Assembly: GCF_042140245.1 (NCBI RefSeq)
Contig: NZ_CP159483.1
Coordinates: 3,472,001 to 3,536,000, forward strand
From: MH13 sp042140245
GTDB taxonomy: Bacteria; Pseudomonadota; Alphaproteobacteria; Rhizobiales; MH13
Direction of reading: 5' to 3'
DNA length: 64,000 bases
Shown here: piece after piece, positions 42,877-52,575 of the stretch
How positions within the stretch are numbered: the stretch's first letter is position 1
Layout: each line of letters opens with the position of its first letter
The notes under the pieces: generated by a model
What the model saw: the letters and a program-made list of their open reading frames with translations, nothing else
Databases searched by the model: none
What the model was told of the DNA's origin: nothing
Position numbers and translations under genes: made by a program

Positions 42877-43821
42877 ATGCCTCACGCCAAGCCGAGCGGA
42901 TCCTTCGTTGCGCTCGTCACCCCGATGAATGACGACGGTTCGATCGACTATGAGGGCTTTCGCACTCTAATCGACTGGCACGCGGAAAACGGTACGTCGG
43001 CCTTGCTGATCATGGGGTCGACCGGCGAGGTCTCTATGCTGTCGCCAGAGGAACGCCACGAGGTCATCCGCAGGACACTCGCCATGCGGAAACCAGGCGT
43101 TACGATGTGGTATGGCTGCACCGGCAACAACACGGCCACAACAATAGAGTATGTGCGCTTTGCCAAAGCAGAAGGGGCAGATGGAGCCATCATTGCCGCG
43201 CCCTCCTACATCTGCGCCGACAATGCCGCGATCACCGATTACGCGTTCAAAGTGCTCGACAGTACCGATCTGGCAATGGGGTTCTACAACAACCCACCGC
43301 GCGTGAAGACGGACCTCCACTGGACCAATCTTCTAGAGCTGGCCGACCACCCCAACATGGTTGTGGTGAAAGAGTCGACAACACGCGTCGGCCAGGTGGC
43401 TCAGGTTTGCGCCGCAAAGCCAGACATGGCCATCATGTGCTGCTGTTCGCCGAACCTCGGTCTGGTGATCCCGACCATGGCGCTCGGTGGCCACGGCACA
43501 GCGAACATGACCGGCAATCTTATTCCCCGTGAGATGGCGACTATCTCTAGGCCCTGGGAAACGGGGGAGGACGCCTTTGCGTGCCGCCAGGCCTGGCTCG
43601 ACAATCTGCCGGTCCTGCACTTTGCTTACTCGGCCATCAATCCCGTTGCGGTGAAGACTCTGATGCGTGCTATTGGCCTGCCTGCTGGTCCGCTGCGCGA
43701 GCCGCTGCAACCTCTACCCGAGCCGGCTCTCCAAGCAGGCCTGGACATGGTGCGCGCGCTTGGTCTCGATCAGCGCTATGGCTTTCGAACCGGCCCGGCT
43801 GCGATGGCGGCCGCCGAGTAG
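42877..43821 (+). CDS. DapA-family lyase/aldolase
   Basis: A 314-residue (beta/alpha)8 enzyme of the dihydrodipicolinate synthase / N-acetylneuraminate lyase family. The Schiff-base lysine is in MVVVKEST, the catalytic tyrosine in MGFYNNPPR and the GSTGEVSMLSPEER carboxylate-binding loop is present. The catabolic setting makes a 2-keto acid aldolase or dehydratase more likely than lysine biosynthesis. ATG 42877 follows AGGAG by 8 nt; an earlier open stretch is rejected. Confidence 0.88.
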   Translation: MPHAKPSGSFVALVTPMNDDGSIDYEGFRTLIDWHAENGTSALLIMGSTGEVSMLSPEERHEVIRRTLAMRKPGVTMWYGCTGNNTATTIEYVRFAKAEGADGAIIAAPSYICADNAAITDYAFKVLDSTDLAMGFYNNPPRVKTDLHWTNLLELADHPNMVVVKESTTRVGQVAQVCAAKPDMAIMCCCSPNLGLVIPTMALGGHGTANMTGNLIPREMATISRPWETGEDAFACRQAWLDNLPVLHFAYSAINPVAVKTLMRAIGLPAGPLREPLQPLPEPALQAGLDMVRALGLDQRYGFRTGPAAMAAAE

Positions 43822-43846
43822 CAGCGTAAACGCACCGCTCATCGCC

Positions 43847-45106
43847 ATGACGACCCTTGTTCTAGGCGCCGGCGTGATCGGCCTTGCCACGGCCTATGCG
43901 TTGCATAAGGACGGGGTGGACGTTCACGTCATTGAGCGGCTGAATGGTCCCGGTCTTGCTACAAGTTTTGGCAATGCAGGCGGGCTCTGTCCGGGCTTTG
44001 CTGGCCCTTGGGCCGCACCTGGTATGGTCGCCAAGGCCATCAAGTGGATGGTCGCACCGTCGGCCCCGCTTAAGATCCGTCCGCGCCTCGACCTGGCCCA
44101 ATGGGCCTGGCTTCTTTCCTTCGCACGTGAATGCAACTCTGACCGCAGCGCGGCCAACAAGCGCGCCATGCAAGCCATCGCCCATTACAGCCAGGATCGG
44201 CTGGCAGCCCTCATGGACGATACCGGCGTTGAGTTCGATCATGGCCGTGGCGGGATTCTTCAGACCTTCCGCTCAGAGGATACCTTGGCTGCCGGTCGGC
44301 GCGCCGCTTCCGTTTTGGAGGGCCTGGGCATCAACCATAGGCTGGTTGACGCTCATGAGATCGCGCAGATCGAACCAGCGTTGGCCGGATCGTTGGACCG
44401 GTTTACCGGTGCCCTGCATCTGCCTGACGATCAAACGGGCGATTGCGCAGCCTTTTGTAAGGCGCTTGCCCAGTGGTTATCGGGGCAAGGTGTTCGGTTT
44501 TCTTATGGTGTCGAGGTGACAGCCATACAGGCTGCTGCCGGACGGTTCGCCGGGCTGGAAACCGCGAATGGCCCAATCCGTGGCGACGAACTGGTGCTTA
44601 CAGCCGGACCTTTTGCCAACAGCTTGCTCGCACCCTTGTCGGAACAGCAACCCATCTATCCTGTGAAGGGCTACTCCCTTACCTACGATTTGAACGGCGA
44701 TCTGGACGATGAACTGACTGCCCCCCGGTCGTCGGTTATGGATGAAGACTCCAAACTGATGTTCACAAGGCTTGGCAATCAGCTGCGCGTTGCCGGCGTC
44801 GCTGAGCTTTCAGGTTTCGACACCAAACTACGCATAGGACAGCTTACCGCCATTCGCCGCGAAACCGAGAGATTTTTTCCCGCTTTGCACACTTTGCCGG
44901 ACCCAAAACCTTGGGCCGGCCTGCGTCCGATGACACCCGACGGGCGGTCACGCATTGGGCCGGCGCGCAGTGTTGACGGTCTCTGGCTGAATCTTGGCCA
45001 CGGCTCAAACGGCTGGACTCAAGCAGCAGGCGCCGGCCAATTGGTCGCCGACCTAATGGCGGGCCGGACGCCCGCCATCGATGCCGCTGCTTATCTGCCT
45101 AATTAA
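43847..45106 (+). CDS. DadA-like FAD-dependent D-amino-acid oxidoreductase
   Basis: A 419-residue flavoenzyme. The N-terminal FAD motif (TTLVLGAGVIGLATAYALHK) and SFGNAGGLCPGF are typical of the DadA / D-hydroxyproline dehydrogenase group; the C-terminus has GLRPMTPDGRSRIGPA and LWLNLGHGSNGWTQAAGAG. It would oxidise a D- or N-substituted amino acid and pass electrons to the respiratory chain. Beside a DapA-family gene it recalls hydroxyproline-type catabolic clusters, but the other genes of that pathway are absent. ATG 43847 is 26 nt after the dapA-like stop. Confidence 0.88.
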   Translation: MTTLVLGAGVIGLATAYALHKDGVDVHVIERLNGPGLATSFGNAGGLCPGFAGPWAAPGMVAKAIKWMVAPSAPLKIRPRLDLAQWAWLLSFARECNSDRSAANKRAMQAIAHYSQDRLAALMDDTGVEFDHGRGGILQTFRSEDTLAAGRRAASVLEGLGINHRLVDAHEIAQIEPALAGSLDRFTGALHLPDDQTGDCAAFCKALAQWLSGQGVRFSYGVEVTAIQAAAGRFAGLETANGPIRGDELVLTAGPFANSLLAPLSEQQPIYPVKGYSLTYDLNGDLDDELTAPRSSVMDEDSKLMFTRLGNQLRVAGVAELSGFDTKLRIGQLTAIRRETERFFPALHTLPDPKPWAGLRPMTPDGRSRIGPARSVDGLWLNLGHGSNGWTQAAGAGQLVADLMAGRTPAIDAAAYLPN

Positions 45107-45190
45107 CGCTTGCCGGTTGACGTAAAGGCAAAGCTCGCGCCATCTTCGACCACGTGCCTGGCGAGATGCCACAGTAAAGGAAGAACCTCC

Positions 45191-46669
45191 ATGCGTAGCC
45201 CCTTCATCCGCTGGTGTTTAGGTGCCGTTCTGGCTCTAACACCGCTCTCGGCTGTCGCTGACGACATCACCATCGTGATCGGCAGCGAGCCAACGACTCT
45301 TGATCCGCATGCTGCTGATGATGGCGGCGAAAAAGCAGTCAATGACAACATTTTCGATACGCTGATGGTGCGGGACACCGAAGGTAATCTTGGACTTGGC
45401 ATCGCCTCTGAGTGGCCAACACAGATCGATCCCACTACGTGGGAATTTAAGATCGAGCCGGGCATCACCTTCCAAAACGGTGAACCGTTGAATGCTGCGG
45501 CCGTTGCCTTCTCGATCGAGCGGATGATCGATCCAGAGCTGAACTCAGAACAGCTCTCCTATTTTTCCACTTTTGCTGGCGCCGAGGCGGTTGATGAACT
45601 GACCGTGCATGTGCGCACTTCCGGACCGGACCCAATCCTGCCAGCGCGCATGTACTATTTCATGATTGTGCCGCCAGAAGCGAGCCAGGCGACGGATTTC
45701 GCCGAGGCGCCTATTGGTAGTGGTCCCTATCGCTTTGTCAGCTGGGACCGCGGCAACCAGATCGTTCTTGAGGCCGACCCAAACTATCGCGGCGAGGCAC
45801 CGGATGTTTCCCAGGTGACGTATCGCTTCATTGAGGAGCCGGGCACCCGCCTTTCGACGCTGCTGGCTGGCGAGGTTGATCTCGTCACCAACCTGCTGCC
45901 GGAGTTCATGGGCCAAGTCCCACAGGCTGCATCGATGCGCAGCCTTGAGCATCCGATGGTGCTGCTCAACGCCGATGGCGGCATCACCGCTGACGCCCGT
46001 GTGCGCCGCGCCTTGAACCTTGCCATCGACAAGGAGGCGCTGGCCTCAGCCCTGTTCGAAGGCCAAGCCCAGGTTGAGCAAGGTCAGCTGCTTGGCCCGA
46101 CCTACTTCGGCTACAATGAAGACGTCACAGCCTTTCCCTATGATCCTGATCGTGCCCGCGAACTGCTGGCTGAAGCTGGTGCCGAGGGCGGTCAGATCAC
46201 GCTGGTCAGCACATCTGGTCGCTGGCTGAAAGACCGCGAACTGACCGAGGTCGTCGGCGGGTATTGGTCTGCGGTTGGTCTAGATGTTGATGTCCAGATT
46301 TATGAGTTTGACGAATATCTGCAACGCCTCTTCCGGTCGGAAGACGGCCAGCGTTCCGATGCGATCTTCATCGTATCGGGCAATGAGCTGCTGGATGCGG
46401 ATCGGTCGTTCTCAGCCTACCTCGCGCCATCGGGCTTCGGTGCCTCCAACAGCATCCCGCAGATGGAAGAATGGATCACCGCCGCGCGCACCGAGATTGA
46501 TCTCGATGCCCGCCAAGCGATCTATGAAGAGGTTGTTGAGTATGCCCATGAGGAAGCGCTTTTGACCTTCCTTCTCAACATCAACAACATCTGGGGCATG
46601 AGCGAACGCCTCAGCTGGGACCCACGTGTTGACGGAAAAATGTTCATCAGCACCATGACGGTCGAGTAG
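45191..46669 (+). CDS. Peptide/nickel-type ABC transporter substrate-binding protein
   Basis: A 492-residue periplasmic binding protein of the SBP_bac_5 (DppA/OppA) family. The signal peptide (MRSPFIRWCLGAVLALTPLS, cleavage after AVA) is followed by GSEPTTLDPHAADD, the characteristic start, and FKIEPGITFQNGEPLNAAAV. ATG 45191 follows AGGAAG; the first 27 codons of the longer frame are not signal-like. It delivers its ligand to the two permeases and fused ATPase downstream. The ligand may be a peptide or a conjugate. Confidence 0.9.
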   Translation: MRSPFIRWCLGAVLALTPLSAVADDITIVIGSEPTTLDPHAADDGGEKAVNDNIFDTLMVRDTEGNLGLGIASEWPTQIDPTTWEFKIEPGITFQNGEPLNAAAVAFSIERMIDPELNSEQLSYFSTFAGAEAVDELTVHVRTSGPDPILPARMYYFMIVPPEASQATDFAEAPIGSGPYRFVSWDRGNQIVLEADPNYRGEAPDVSQVTYRFIEEPGTRLSTLLAGEVDLVTNLLPEFMGQVPQAASMRSLEHPMVLLNADGGITADARVRRALNLAIDKEALASALFEGQAQVEQGQLLGPTYFGYNEDVTAFPYDPDRARELLAEAGAEGGQITLVSTSGRWLKDRELTEVVGGYWSAVGLDVDVQIYEFDEYLQRLFRSEDGQRSDAIFIVSGNELLDADRSFSAYLAPSGFGASNSIPQMEEWITAARTEIDLDARQAIYEEVVEYAHEEALLTFLLNINNIWGMSERLSWDPRVDGKMFISTMTVE

Positions 46670-46691
46670 CGGAAGGGTCGGCGCAACGGCG

Positions 46692-47618
46692 ATGGGTGGA
46701 TTTGTTGTCAACCGCTTGTGGCAGGGCGCGATCGTCGTCCTGTCTGTCGTTGTCGTTGTCTTTATCCTCACGCGTCTGATCGGTGATCCGGTCCGGGTCA
46801 TGCTGCCGCTAGAGGCGACCGTTGAACAACGGGCAGCCTTCGAGGCCCAGCTTGGCCTGGACCGACCGATCCTCGAACAGTTCGTGACCTATGTGCGCGA
46901 TGTCGCCGTACTCGATTTCGGCGAGTCGCTTTGGCAGCGGCGACCAGTGCTAGAGATTATCGTCGAGCGAGCGCCCGCCACGATCCTTTTAACCTTCTCA
47001 GCCATTGGCCTGGCTGTCCTCTTGGCGGTGCCGCTGGGTATCGTTGCCGCTCTTCGCCCTGAAGGTTTGGTCGACCGTGTGGTTGTCATCATCAGCCTGC
47101 TGGGGCTGTCAATCCCGCAATTTTGGCTCGGGCTTCTGTTGATCGTCTTGTTTTCCCTGACCTTGGGCTGGCTGCCCACGTCCGGTTCGGGAGGGCTGGA
47201 CCACCTCATTCTGCCAGCCCTCACGCTCGCGCTTCCAGCGCTTACGCGGTTGGTCATGGTGGTTCGCTCGACCATGATCGATGAGCTTAATGCGCAATAT
47301 GTGAAGGTGCTGCGCGCCAAAGGCATCCGGCCCTGGCGCGTGGTCGGTGTGCATGCCCTACGCAATTCTGCGGTGCCGATCCTTACCATCGCAGGCTGGG
47401 AGCTTATCCGCACGCTGTCGGGTTACACTGTCGTTGTGGAAACAGTGTTCGCCTGGCCTGGCCTTGGCCTCACCGCCATCCAGGCCATTGAGCGACAAGA
47501 CCTCATTCTCCTACAAGCTATTGTCTTCGTGACGGCAATCTCTGTGGTTGTCCTCAACCTCCTGCTCGATGTGCTCTTTAAAGCCATCGATCCGCGCATC
47601 GAGATGAACGCCAAATGA
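46692..47618 (+). CDS. ABC transporter permease, DppB-type
   Basis: A 308-residue inner-membrane permease with six expected helices. It has the N-terminal TM domain (FILTRLIGDPVRVMLPLEAT, EQRAAFEAQLGLDRPI) and the EAA loop (YVKVLRAKGIRPWRVVGVHA). It forms the importer channel with the DppC-type partner, whose ATG overlaps this stop by 4 nt. Confidence 0.92.
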   Translation: MGGFVVNRLWQGAIVVLSVVVVVFILTRLIGDPVRVMLPLEATVEQRAAFEAQLGLDRPILEQFVTYVRDVAVLDFGESLWQRRPVLEIIVERAPATILLTFSAIGLAVLLAVPLGIVAALRPEGLVDRVVVIISLLGLSIPQFWLGLLLIVLFSLTLGWLPTSGSGGLDHLILPALTLALPALTRLVMVVRSTMIDELNAQYVKVLRAKGIRPWRVVGVHALRNSAVPILTIAGWELIRTLSGYTVVVETVFAWPGLGLTAIQAIERQDLILLQAIVFVTAISVVVLNLLLDVLFKAIDPRIEMNAK

Positions 47619-48568
47619 GTGTCGCCGAGTCCGATCCGCAAATTGGAGGTGAAGCCACAATCGTTCCTGTTGCCGATGCGCGGCCGGGCGGCGGTTATTG
47701 GTCGGACCTGGTGGGTGACACGCCGGGCCTCATTGGCTTTATCTGCCTGGGCAGCCTTTTCTTCATCGCGGTTTTCGCCCCGCTCCTGGCGCCTTATGAC
47801 CCTGCCGCGCAGAATATCATCGCACGTCTGAAGCCGCCCGTCTGGATGGATGGCGGTAGTTGGGCGCATATTTTGGGAACGGATCACCTCGGTCGAGACG
47901 TGCTCTCTCGGCTGCTCCACGGGTCCCGCATTTCGCTTTTCGTCGGCTTTGCGACCGTGCTCTTGGCCGGCACGTTCGGCGTTCTCATCGGGCTTATCGC
48001 GGGCTACGCAGGCGGGCGAACGGATCAGTGGATCACTGGTTTCATTGACACCAACGTCGCCTTTCCCGGCCTGTTGCTGGCGCTGCTCATTCTGGCCGTC
48101 ATCGGGCCGAGCATGACCACGGTGATTGTCGTTCTGGCGCTGAACGGTTGGATGGTCTATGCGCGCATGGCACGTAGCGTTGTTCTGAGCCTGCGCCAGA
48201 CCGCCTTTGTGGAAGCCGCCGAGCTTCTTGGCTGTCACACCGGACGCATCCTTATCCGCCATCTTCTGCCAAACCTGGCTGCTCCGCTCCTCACACTTGG
48301 GACGCTGGAGTTCGCCCGCATTGTGCTGGCCGAAGCCGCATTGTCCTTTCTTGGGCTTGGTGTACAGCCGCCGGCAACCTCCTGGGGCCTCGATGTGGCG
48401 CAGGGCAAGGATTACATGTTCCGTGCCTGGTGGCTGGTCACTATCCCGGGCCTTGCGATTGCCTTCACCGTGCTTGCCATAAACCTGATTGCCTCGTGGC
48501 TGCGCGTGACAACCGACCCGGTGGAGCGGGAAAAGCGTTTTGCGCGCCGTTTTGGGGCTGCCGGATGA
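47615..48568 (+). CDS. ABC transporter permease, DppC-type
   Basis: A 317-residue permease with the DppC hallmark (LGTDHLGRDVLSRLLHGSRI), the EAA loop (EAAELLGCHTGRILIRHLLP) and LSFLGLGVQPPATSWG. It pairs with the DppB-type protein. The ATG of the fused ATPase overlaps its stop by 4 nt (ATGA). Confidence 0.92.
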   Translation: MSVAESDPQIGGEATIVPVADARPGGGYWSDLVGDTPGLIGFICLGSLFFIAVFAPLLAPYDPAAQNIIARLKPPVWMDGGSWAHILGTDHLGRDVLSRLLHGSRISLFVGFATVLLAGTFGVLIGLIAGYAGGRTDQWITGFIDTNVAFPGLLLALLILAVIGPSMTTVIVVLALNGWMVYARMARSVVLSLRQTAFVEAAELLGCHTGRILIRHLLPNLAAPLLTLGTLEFARIVLAEAALSFLGLGVQPPATSWGLDVAQGKDYMFRAWWLVTIPGLAIAFTVLAINLIASWLRVTTDPVEREKRFARRFGAAG

Positions 48569-50448
48569 GCGAACCCCTTCTGACGGTTGAGGGACTCCAT
48601 GTTGAGTTTTTGACCCGACGCGGCCGCGTGCATGCCGTGCGCGGGGTTTCTTTCGATCTACGTCCAGGCCAGGCGCTTGGCCTTGTCGGCGAATCCGGTT
48701 GCGGGAAATCCGTGACGTCACAGGCCATCATGGGCCTGGTCCAACTGCCCGGCCGCATCATTGGTGGTGACGTGCGCTGGAAGGGCAAAAGCCTCATTGA
48801 CCCAGACTCAGCCGACTATCGCCGCGAGGTTTGCGGCCGCGACATCGCCATGGTCTTCCAGGACCCGATGACGAGCCTAGACCCGCTGTTTTCCGTTGGC
48901 GACCAAATCGTTGAAGTGTTGATGCGGCATCGCGGCATGACGCGCGTGGCCGCTCACAAGCGCGCGGTGGAACTGCTCGACATGGTCCACATCCGCGAAC
49001 CGCAAAAAAGGGTTGCCCAATTCCCCCATGAGTTCTCGGGCGGCATGCGGCAGCGTGTCTTGATCGCCATGGCGCTCGCCAGCGAGCCGGAGTTGCTGGT
49101 CGCCGACGAACCGACAACCGCGCTTGATGTCACTGTTCAAGCTAGCCTACTCGACCTCTTAGCCGAACTGCAACGTAACCTTTCGCTGGCTGTGCTGATG
49201 ATCACCCATGATCTGGGCGTGGTGGCCAAGCTCTGCCACGACGTGGCCGTCATGTATGCTGGTGAGATCATCGAGGACGGCCCTGCCGAGCGCATGCTGC
49301 ACCATCCGTCACACCCTTACACTGCCGGTCTCCTGTCGGCGACACCAACACTGGCCAAGACCCGCCATCGGCTGGAGACCATCGACGGTCAGCCGCCGGA
49401 CCTACGCTTGCCACGGACCCAATGCAGCTTCCGTCCGCGCTGCGTGAACGCCATTGATGCCTGCGCTATTGCCCCAGACCTTACGCCACTCAGTACCAAC
49501 CAGGGGCGTCTCGCCTGCCACAACCCGGTCAAGCAACGCACACCAGCGAGTGTTGCCAGCACGAATGACGAGTCAAAACAGAACGGCTACACAGCCGAAC
49601 CCTTGCTCAGCGTTCGTAATCTCTCTGTTCATTATCCTATTGGCCGGCAAGGTTTTTTTGGCCGTCGAGACATCCTGAAAGCCGTCGACAATGTCAGCTT
49701 CGACATCTGGCCCGGTGAAACGCTGGGCCTGGTTGGCGAGAGCGGCTCTGGCAAGACAACGACCGGACGCGCCGTCCTACGTGCTGTCCCAGTTACTTCG
49801 GGATCCATCACGTTCGATAGGCAAGAGATCACGACCCTTGCCCGTGAGCCGCTTCGGCGCCTGCGCCGCGACATGCAGATCATCTTTCAGGACCCCTATT
49901 CCAGCCTCAATCCCCGCATGACGGTCCAGGATATTGTCGCTGAACCACTGCTCGTACACGGCATCGAAACCGATCCAAGCCGCCTGCGGGACCGTGTGGC
50001 TCATTTGCTGGAGCTGGTCGGGCTGCCGGCCGATGCCGCCATCCGCCACCCACACGCTTTTTCCGGCGGCCAGCGCCAGAGGGTCGGTATCGCTCGGGCT
50101 TTGACACTGGAACCACGCTTCATCATTGCCGATGAACCAGTCTCGGCGCTGGATGTTTCCATCCGCGCCCAAGTGGTGAACCTGATGCAAGACCTGCAAG
50201 CCCGACTCGGGCTCACCTACCTGTTTGTCGCCCATGATCTAGCTGTTGTTCGCCACATCGCCGATCGCGTCGCCATCATGAAAGGCGGTAAGATTATCGA
50301 GATCGGACCGGCTGACGAAGTCTACACCAACCCCGCCCAGCCCTACACACGCGCCTTGCTGGATGCGGTGCCAGAGATCGATGACAAACACCGTCTCCGG
50401 TCATGGTCGAAACCAGCGCAAGCGGCCGCTGATACACCGGTCAGCTGA
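48565..50448 (+). CDS. Fused double ABC ATPase, DppD-DppF type
   Basis: A 627-residue protein with two full ATP-binding cassettes in one chain, as in GsiA. Cassette 1 (residues 1-330): Walker A GESGCGKSVTSQ, signature FSGGMRQRV, and the oligopeptide-transport C-terminal cysteine motif CSFRPRCVNAIDACA. Cassette 2 (about 345-627): Walker A GESGSGKTTTGRA, signature FSGGQRQRVGIAR. ATG 48565 is used; the longer frame overlaps the permease. It energises the importer encoded upstream. Confidence 0.93.
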   Translation: MSEPLLTVEGLHVEFLTRRGRVHAVRGVSFDLRPGQALGLVGESGCGKSVTSQAIMGLVQLPGRIIGGDVRWKGKSLIDPDSADYRREVCGRDIAMVFQDPMTSLDPLFSVGDQIVEVLMRHRGMTRVAAHKRAVELLDMVHIREPQKRVAQFPHEFSGGMRQRVLIAMALASEPELLVADEPTTALDVTVQASLLDLLAELQRNLSLAVLMITHDLGVVAKLCHDVAVMYAGEIIEDGPAERMLHHPSHPYTAGLLSATPTLAKTRHRLETIDGQPPDLRLPRTQCSFRPRCVNAIDACAIAPDLTPLSTNQGRLACHNPVKQRTPASVASTNDESKQNGYTAEPLLSVRNLSVHYPIGRQGFFGRRDILKAVDNVSFDIWPGETLGLVGESGSGKTTTGRAVLRAVPVTSGSITFDRQEITTLAREPLRRLRRDMQIIFQDPYSSLNPRMTVQDIVAEPLLVHGIETDPSRLRDRVAHLLELVGLPADAAIRHPHAFSGGQRQRVGIARALTLEPRFIIADEPVSALDVSIRAQVVNLMQDLQARLGLTYLFVAHDLAVVRHIADRVAIMKGGKIIEIGPADEVYTNPAQPYTRALLDAVPEIDDKHRLRSWSKPAQAAADTPVS

Positions 50449-50453
50449 ACGTT

Positions 50454-51209
50454 ATGGAGGTCCTAGGCGCTAACGGCCTGTTGTCTCCGGTATTCGCGGC
50501 GGTTTTTTTCGCCGTTGTCTGTGCGGCGATTGTTCAGTCCTCAACGGGCATTGGATCTGGTCTGATCGCGGCGCCGGTTCTTCTGTTGATCGATCCGAAA
50601 TTCGTGCCAGGCACAGTGATCCTCCTCGGAATCATGGTCAGCTTTTTATCGGCCATTCGGGACATAAAGCACATCAAGAGCTCGTATGTAGTTGCCGGAC
50701 TCGCTGGCCGTATACCGGCGGCAGTCTTTGCCGCATCCCTGCTCGCGAGTTTTTCGCCAACAGTCTTTCAGATCCTCTTTGCTTGCCTTGTTGTGATGGC
50801 CGTTGCCCTGTCGCTTTTCGGCCCTGCCATCCGACCAAGCGTGCCTAGTGTGGCTGCCGCTGGTGTGGCGTCAGGCTTTATGGGAACGCTGACCTCGGTC
50901 GGCGCACCGCCCTTTGCCATTGCCATGCAGAACATGCCAGCACAGCAGCTACGCGCGACGATGAACGCTGTCCTCCTTTTGGGCGCCTGCGTCTCGCTTG
51001 CCTCGCTGGCAGCGTTTGGAAGCTTCGGCTGGCCGGAAGTGCTGCGTGGGCTGGCCCTCATCCCAGCGGTTGTTCTGGGCTTCTACGCGGCGCGCTTTAT
51101 CATTGCTGACCCGCGCACCACGCCTTGGGTGCGCCCCGTAGTGCTTGGTCTTTGCGTGCTGGCGAGCCTTGCTTTGCTTGCGCGAGCCGCCCTCAGCACT
51201 ATCATCTGA
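50454..51209 (+). CDS. TSUP/TauE-SafE family membrane transporter
   Basis: A 251-residue membrane protein with about eight helices. It starts VFFAVVCAAIVQSSTGIGSG, a TauE/SafE-like pattern, and has GVASGFMGTLTSVGAPPFAI, the second conserved repeat. Members export or import small organic anions, often sulfonates or sulfite. It begins 5 nt after the ABC ATPase stop and so belongs to the same operon; it may export a carboxylate or sulfonate end product. No Shine-Dalgarno is visible. Confidence 0.82.
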   Translation: MEVLGANGLLSPVFAAVFFAVVCAAIVQSSTGIGSGLIAAPVLLLIDPKFVPGTVILLGIMVSFLSAIRDIKHIKSSYVVAGLAGRIPAAVFAASLLASFSPTVFQILFACLVVMAVALSLFGPAIRPSVPSVAAAGVASGFMGTLTSVGAPPFAIAMQNMPAQQLRATMNAVLLLGACVSLASLAAFGSFGWPEVLRGLALIPAVVLGFYAARFIIADPRTTPWVRPVVLGLCVLASLALLARAALSTII

Positions 51210-51609
51210 TTGGCGCAGGTTTCCTTGGCGCTATTGTCAGCCGAAACGGCGATATCGTCAGTCTCACAATAGCCCAACGCCAACCAGCCCAAACGCGACG
51301 CTGAAGTGCGTTTGAGCATACTTGAAGGCGTTTATCTGGGCCGAGGATGCGCAGAGTAGCGAGTGCGGGCTCTAAACGATTGCCAGACAGGTGGGCGCGT
51401 CGCTGATCGATGGAAAAAGGACCGAACCTTCCAGCTTGAACCACTAGCGAATGATGCGTTCATTGCGGTTCACGGCGTGTAAGAATGGAGGCCAAACCTG
51501 ACTGTGTCACCATCTGGCCACCTGTCGCCGGTGTGATAGGGTCTGGATTCGTCAACCTTGGGTCTGCTTTTTGACCCGGCCCAACACACACCAAGCGGAC
51601 CGCGATTAC
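51210..51609. other. 400-nt gap inside the catabolic cluster
   Basis: No supported gene. Short frames here lack domain patterns and a ribosome-binding site. It separates the importer operon from the nucleoside hydrolase / deaminase pair and probably holds a second promoter. No strong hairpin terminator was seen. Confidence 0.4.
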
Positions 51610-52575
51610 ATGGAGCGAAAGCTCATACTGGATACCGATGGTGGTGTGGATGATGCCCAAGCTCTGTTGATGCTGATCGCAGCTGGCCGAACGCCCGATC
51701 TGATCACTACGGTTTTCGGCAATGTCGACCTGACGGCTGCAACCCGCAACATCCTGTCGGTGCTGGCTGTGGCAGGCAAGCCAGAGGTTCCTGTTCAGAT
51801 GGGGGCGGACCGACCGCTCGCTCAACCTGCCATTGATGCAACCAACATTCATGGCGCTGATGGGCTGGGTGGCGCACCGCGACCAGCAACAATCCCTAAT
51901 CCGGTAGGCCGTGATGGGGTTCGTGTCCTTATTGCCACGCTGCAAGAGGCTACGGAAAAAGGTGAGAAGGTTGACCTCCTCATGATTGGGCCACTGACCA
52001 ATCTGGCCCTTGCCATACGTCAAGCCCCTCAATGCGTCGAAGGTGTCGGCCAACTCACCATGATGGGTGGAACGATACACGGGCGCGGCAACATCACACC
52101 GGCCGCAGAATTCAACATTTTCAGCGACCCCGAAGCGGCTGCCGTCGTGTTTGGAGCCGATATTGAGATCATTATGGTGCCTTGGGAAACCTGCATGACC
52201 CAAAAGATAGAGGGTCCAGAGGTTGATCAATTCTTTGCTGCATTGCCCGACGGTCCCTATCAAGTCTTCTCGCACGCGCTGGCACACCACGCCCGGTCGG
52301 TTATCAAAGGTTTTGGCGGTGGCGATCACATGCGCTTCGTCGACCCGCTGGCTGCTGCCGTCGTGATTAACCGCACCATCGTGACCAAGTCACAGCAGGC
52401 GTGCGTGGAGGTTGCCTTGTCGCCTGGCGTGACCCGCGCAATGACGGTGATTGACCCCACAGGTCGGCTCGGCACCCCAAATGTAAGCCTCGTAGAAAAC
52501 GCGGATCTTGATCGGGTGATCGCCCTCTATCAGGCCTCGATCGCCTACGACACTCCTCAAACGGCCGTGCCATGA
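51610..52575 (+). CDS. Nucleoside hydrolase family protein
   Basis: A 321-residue protein of the inosine/uridine-preferring nucleoside hydrolase family, which cleaves the ribose-base bond. The calcium-binding start (KLILDTDGGVDDAQALLML) and MMGGTIHGRGNITPAAEFNI are clear. At the C-terminal site the family usually has His-Asp-Pro; here it reads FVDPLAAAVV, so the catalytic His is Val while the metal-binding Asp remains. Activity on common nucleosides may be altered. ATG 51610 begins at the domain edge. Its stop overlaps the next ATG by 4 nt. Confidence 0.87.
   Translation: MERKLILDTDGGVDDAQALLMLIAAGRTPDLITTVFGNVDLTAATRNILSVLAVAGKPEVPVQMGADRPLAQPAIDATNIHGADGLGGAPRPATIPNPVGRDGVRVLIATLQEATEKGEKVDLLMIGPLTNLALAIRQAPQCVEGVGQLTMMGGTIHGRGNITPAAEFNIFSDPEAAAVVFGADIEIIMVPWETCMTQKIEGPEVDQFFAALPDGPYQVFSHALAHHARSVIKGFGGGDHMRFVDPLAAAVVINRTIVTKSQQACVEVALSPGVTRAMTVIDPTGRLGTPNVSLVENADLDRVIALYQASIAYDTPQTAVP

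Noticed and set aside
42877..45106. Complete trans-4-hydroxyproline degradation cluster
   Set aside because: DapA-like and DadA-like genes fit, but no proline-racemase-type epimerase or semialdehyde dehydrogenase is present.
47423..48721. 432-codon minus-strand frame over the permease genes
   Set aside because: Low-complexity, charged composition typical of an antisense frame in GC-rich DNA; both permeases on the other strand are well conserved.
51460..52329. 289-codon minus-strand frame opposite the nucleoside hydrolase
   Set aside because: Antisense to a conserved gene with no recognisable motif.
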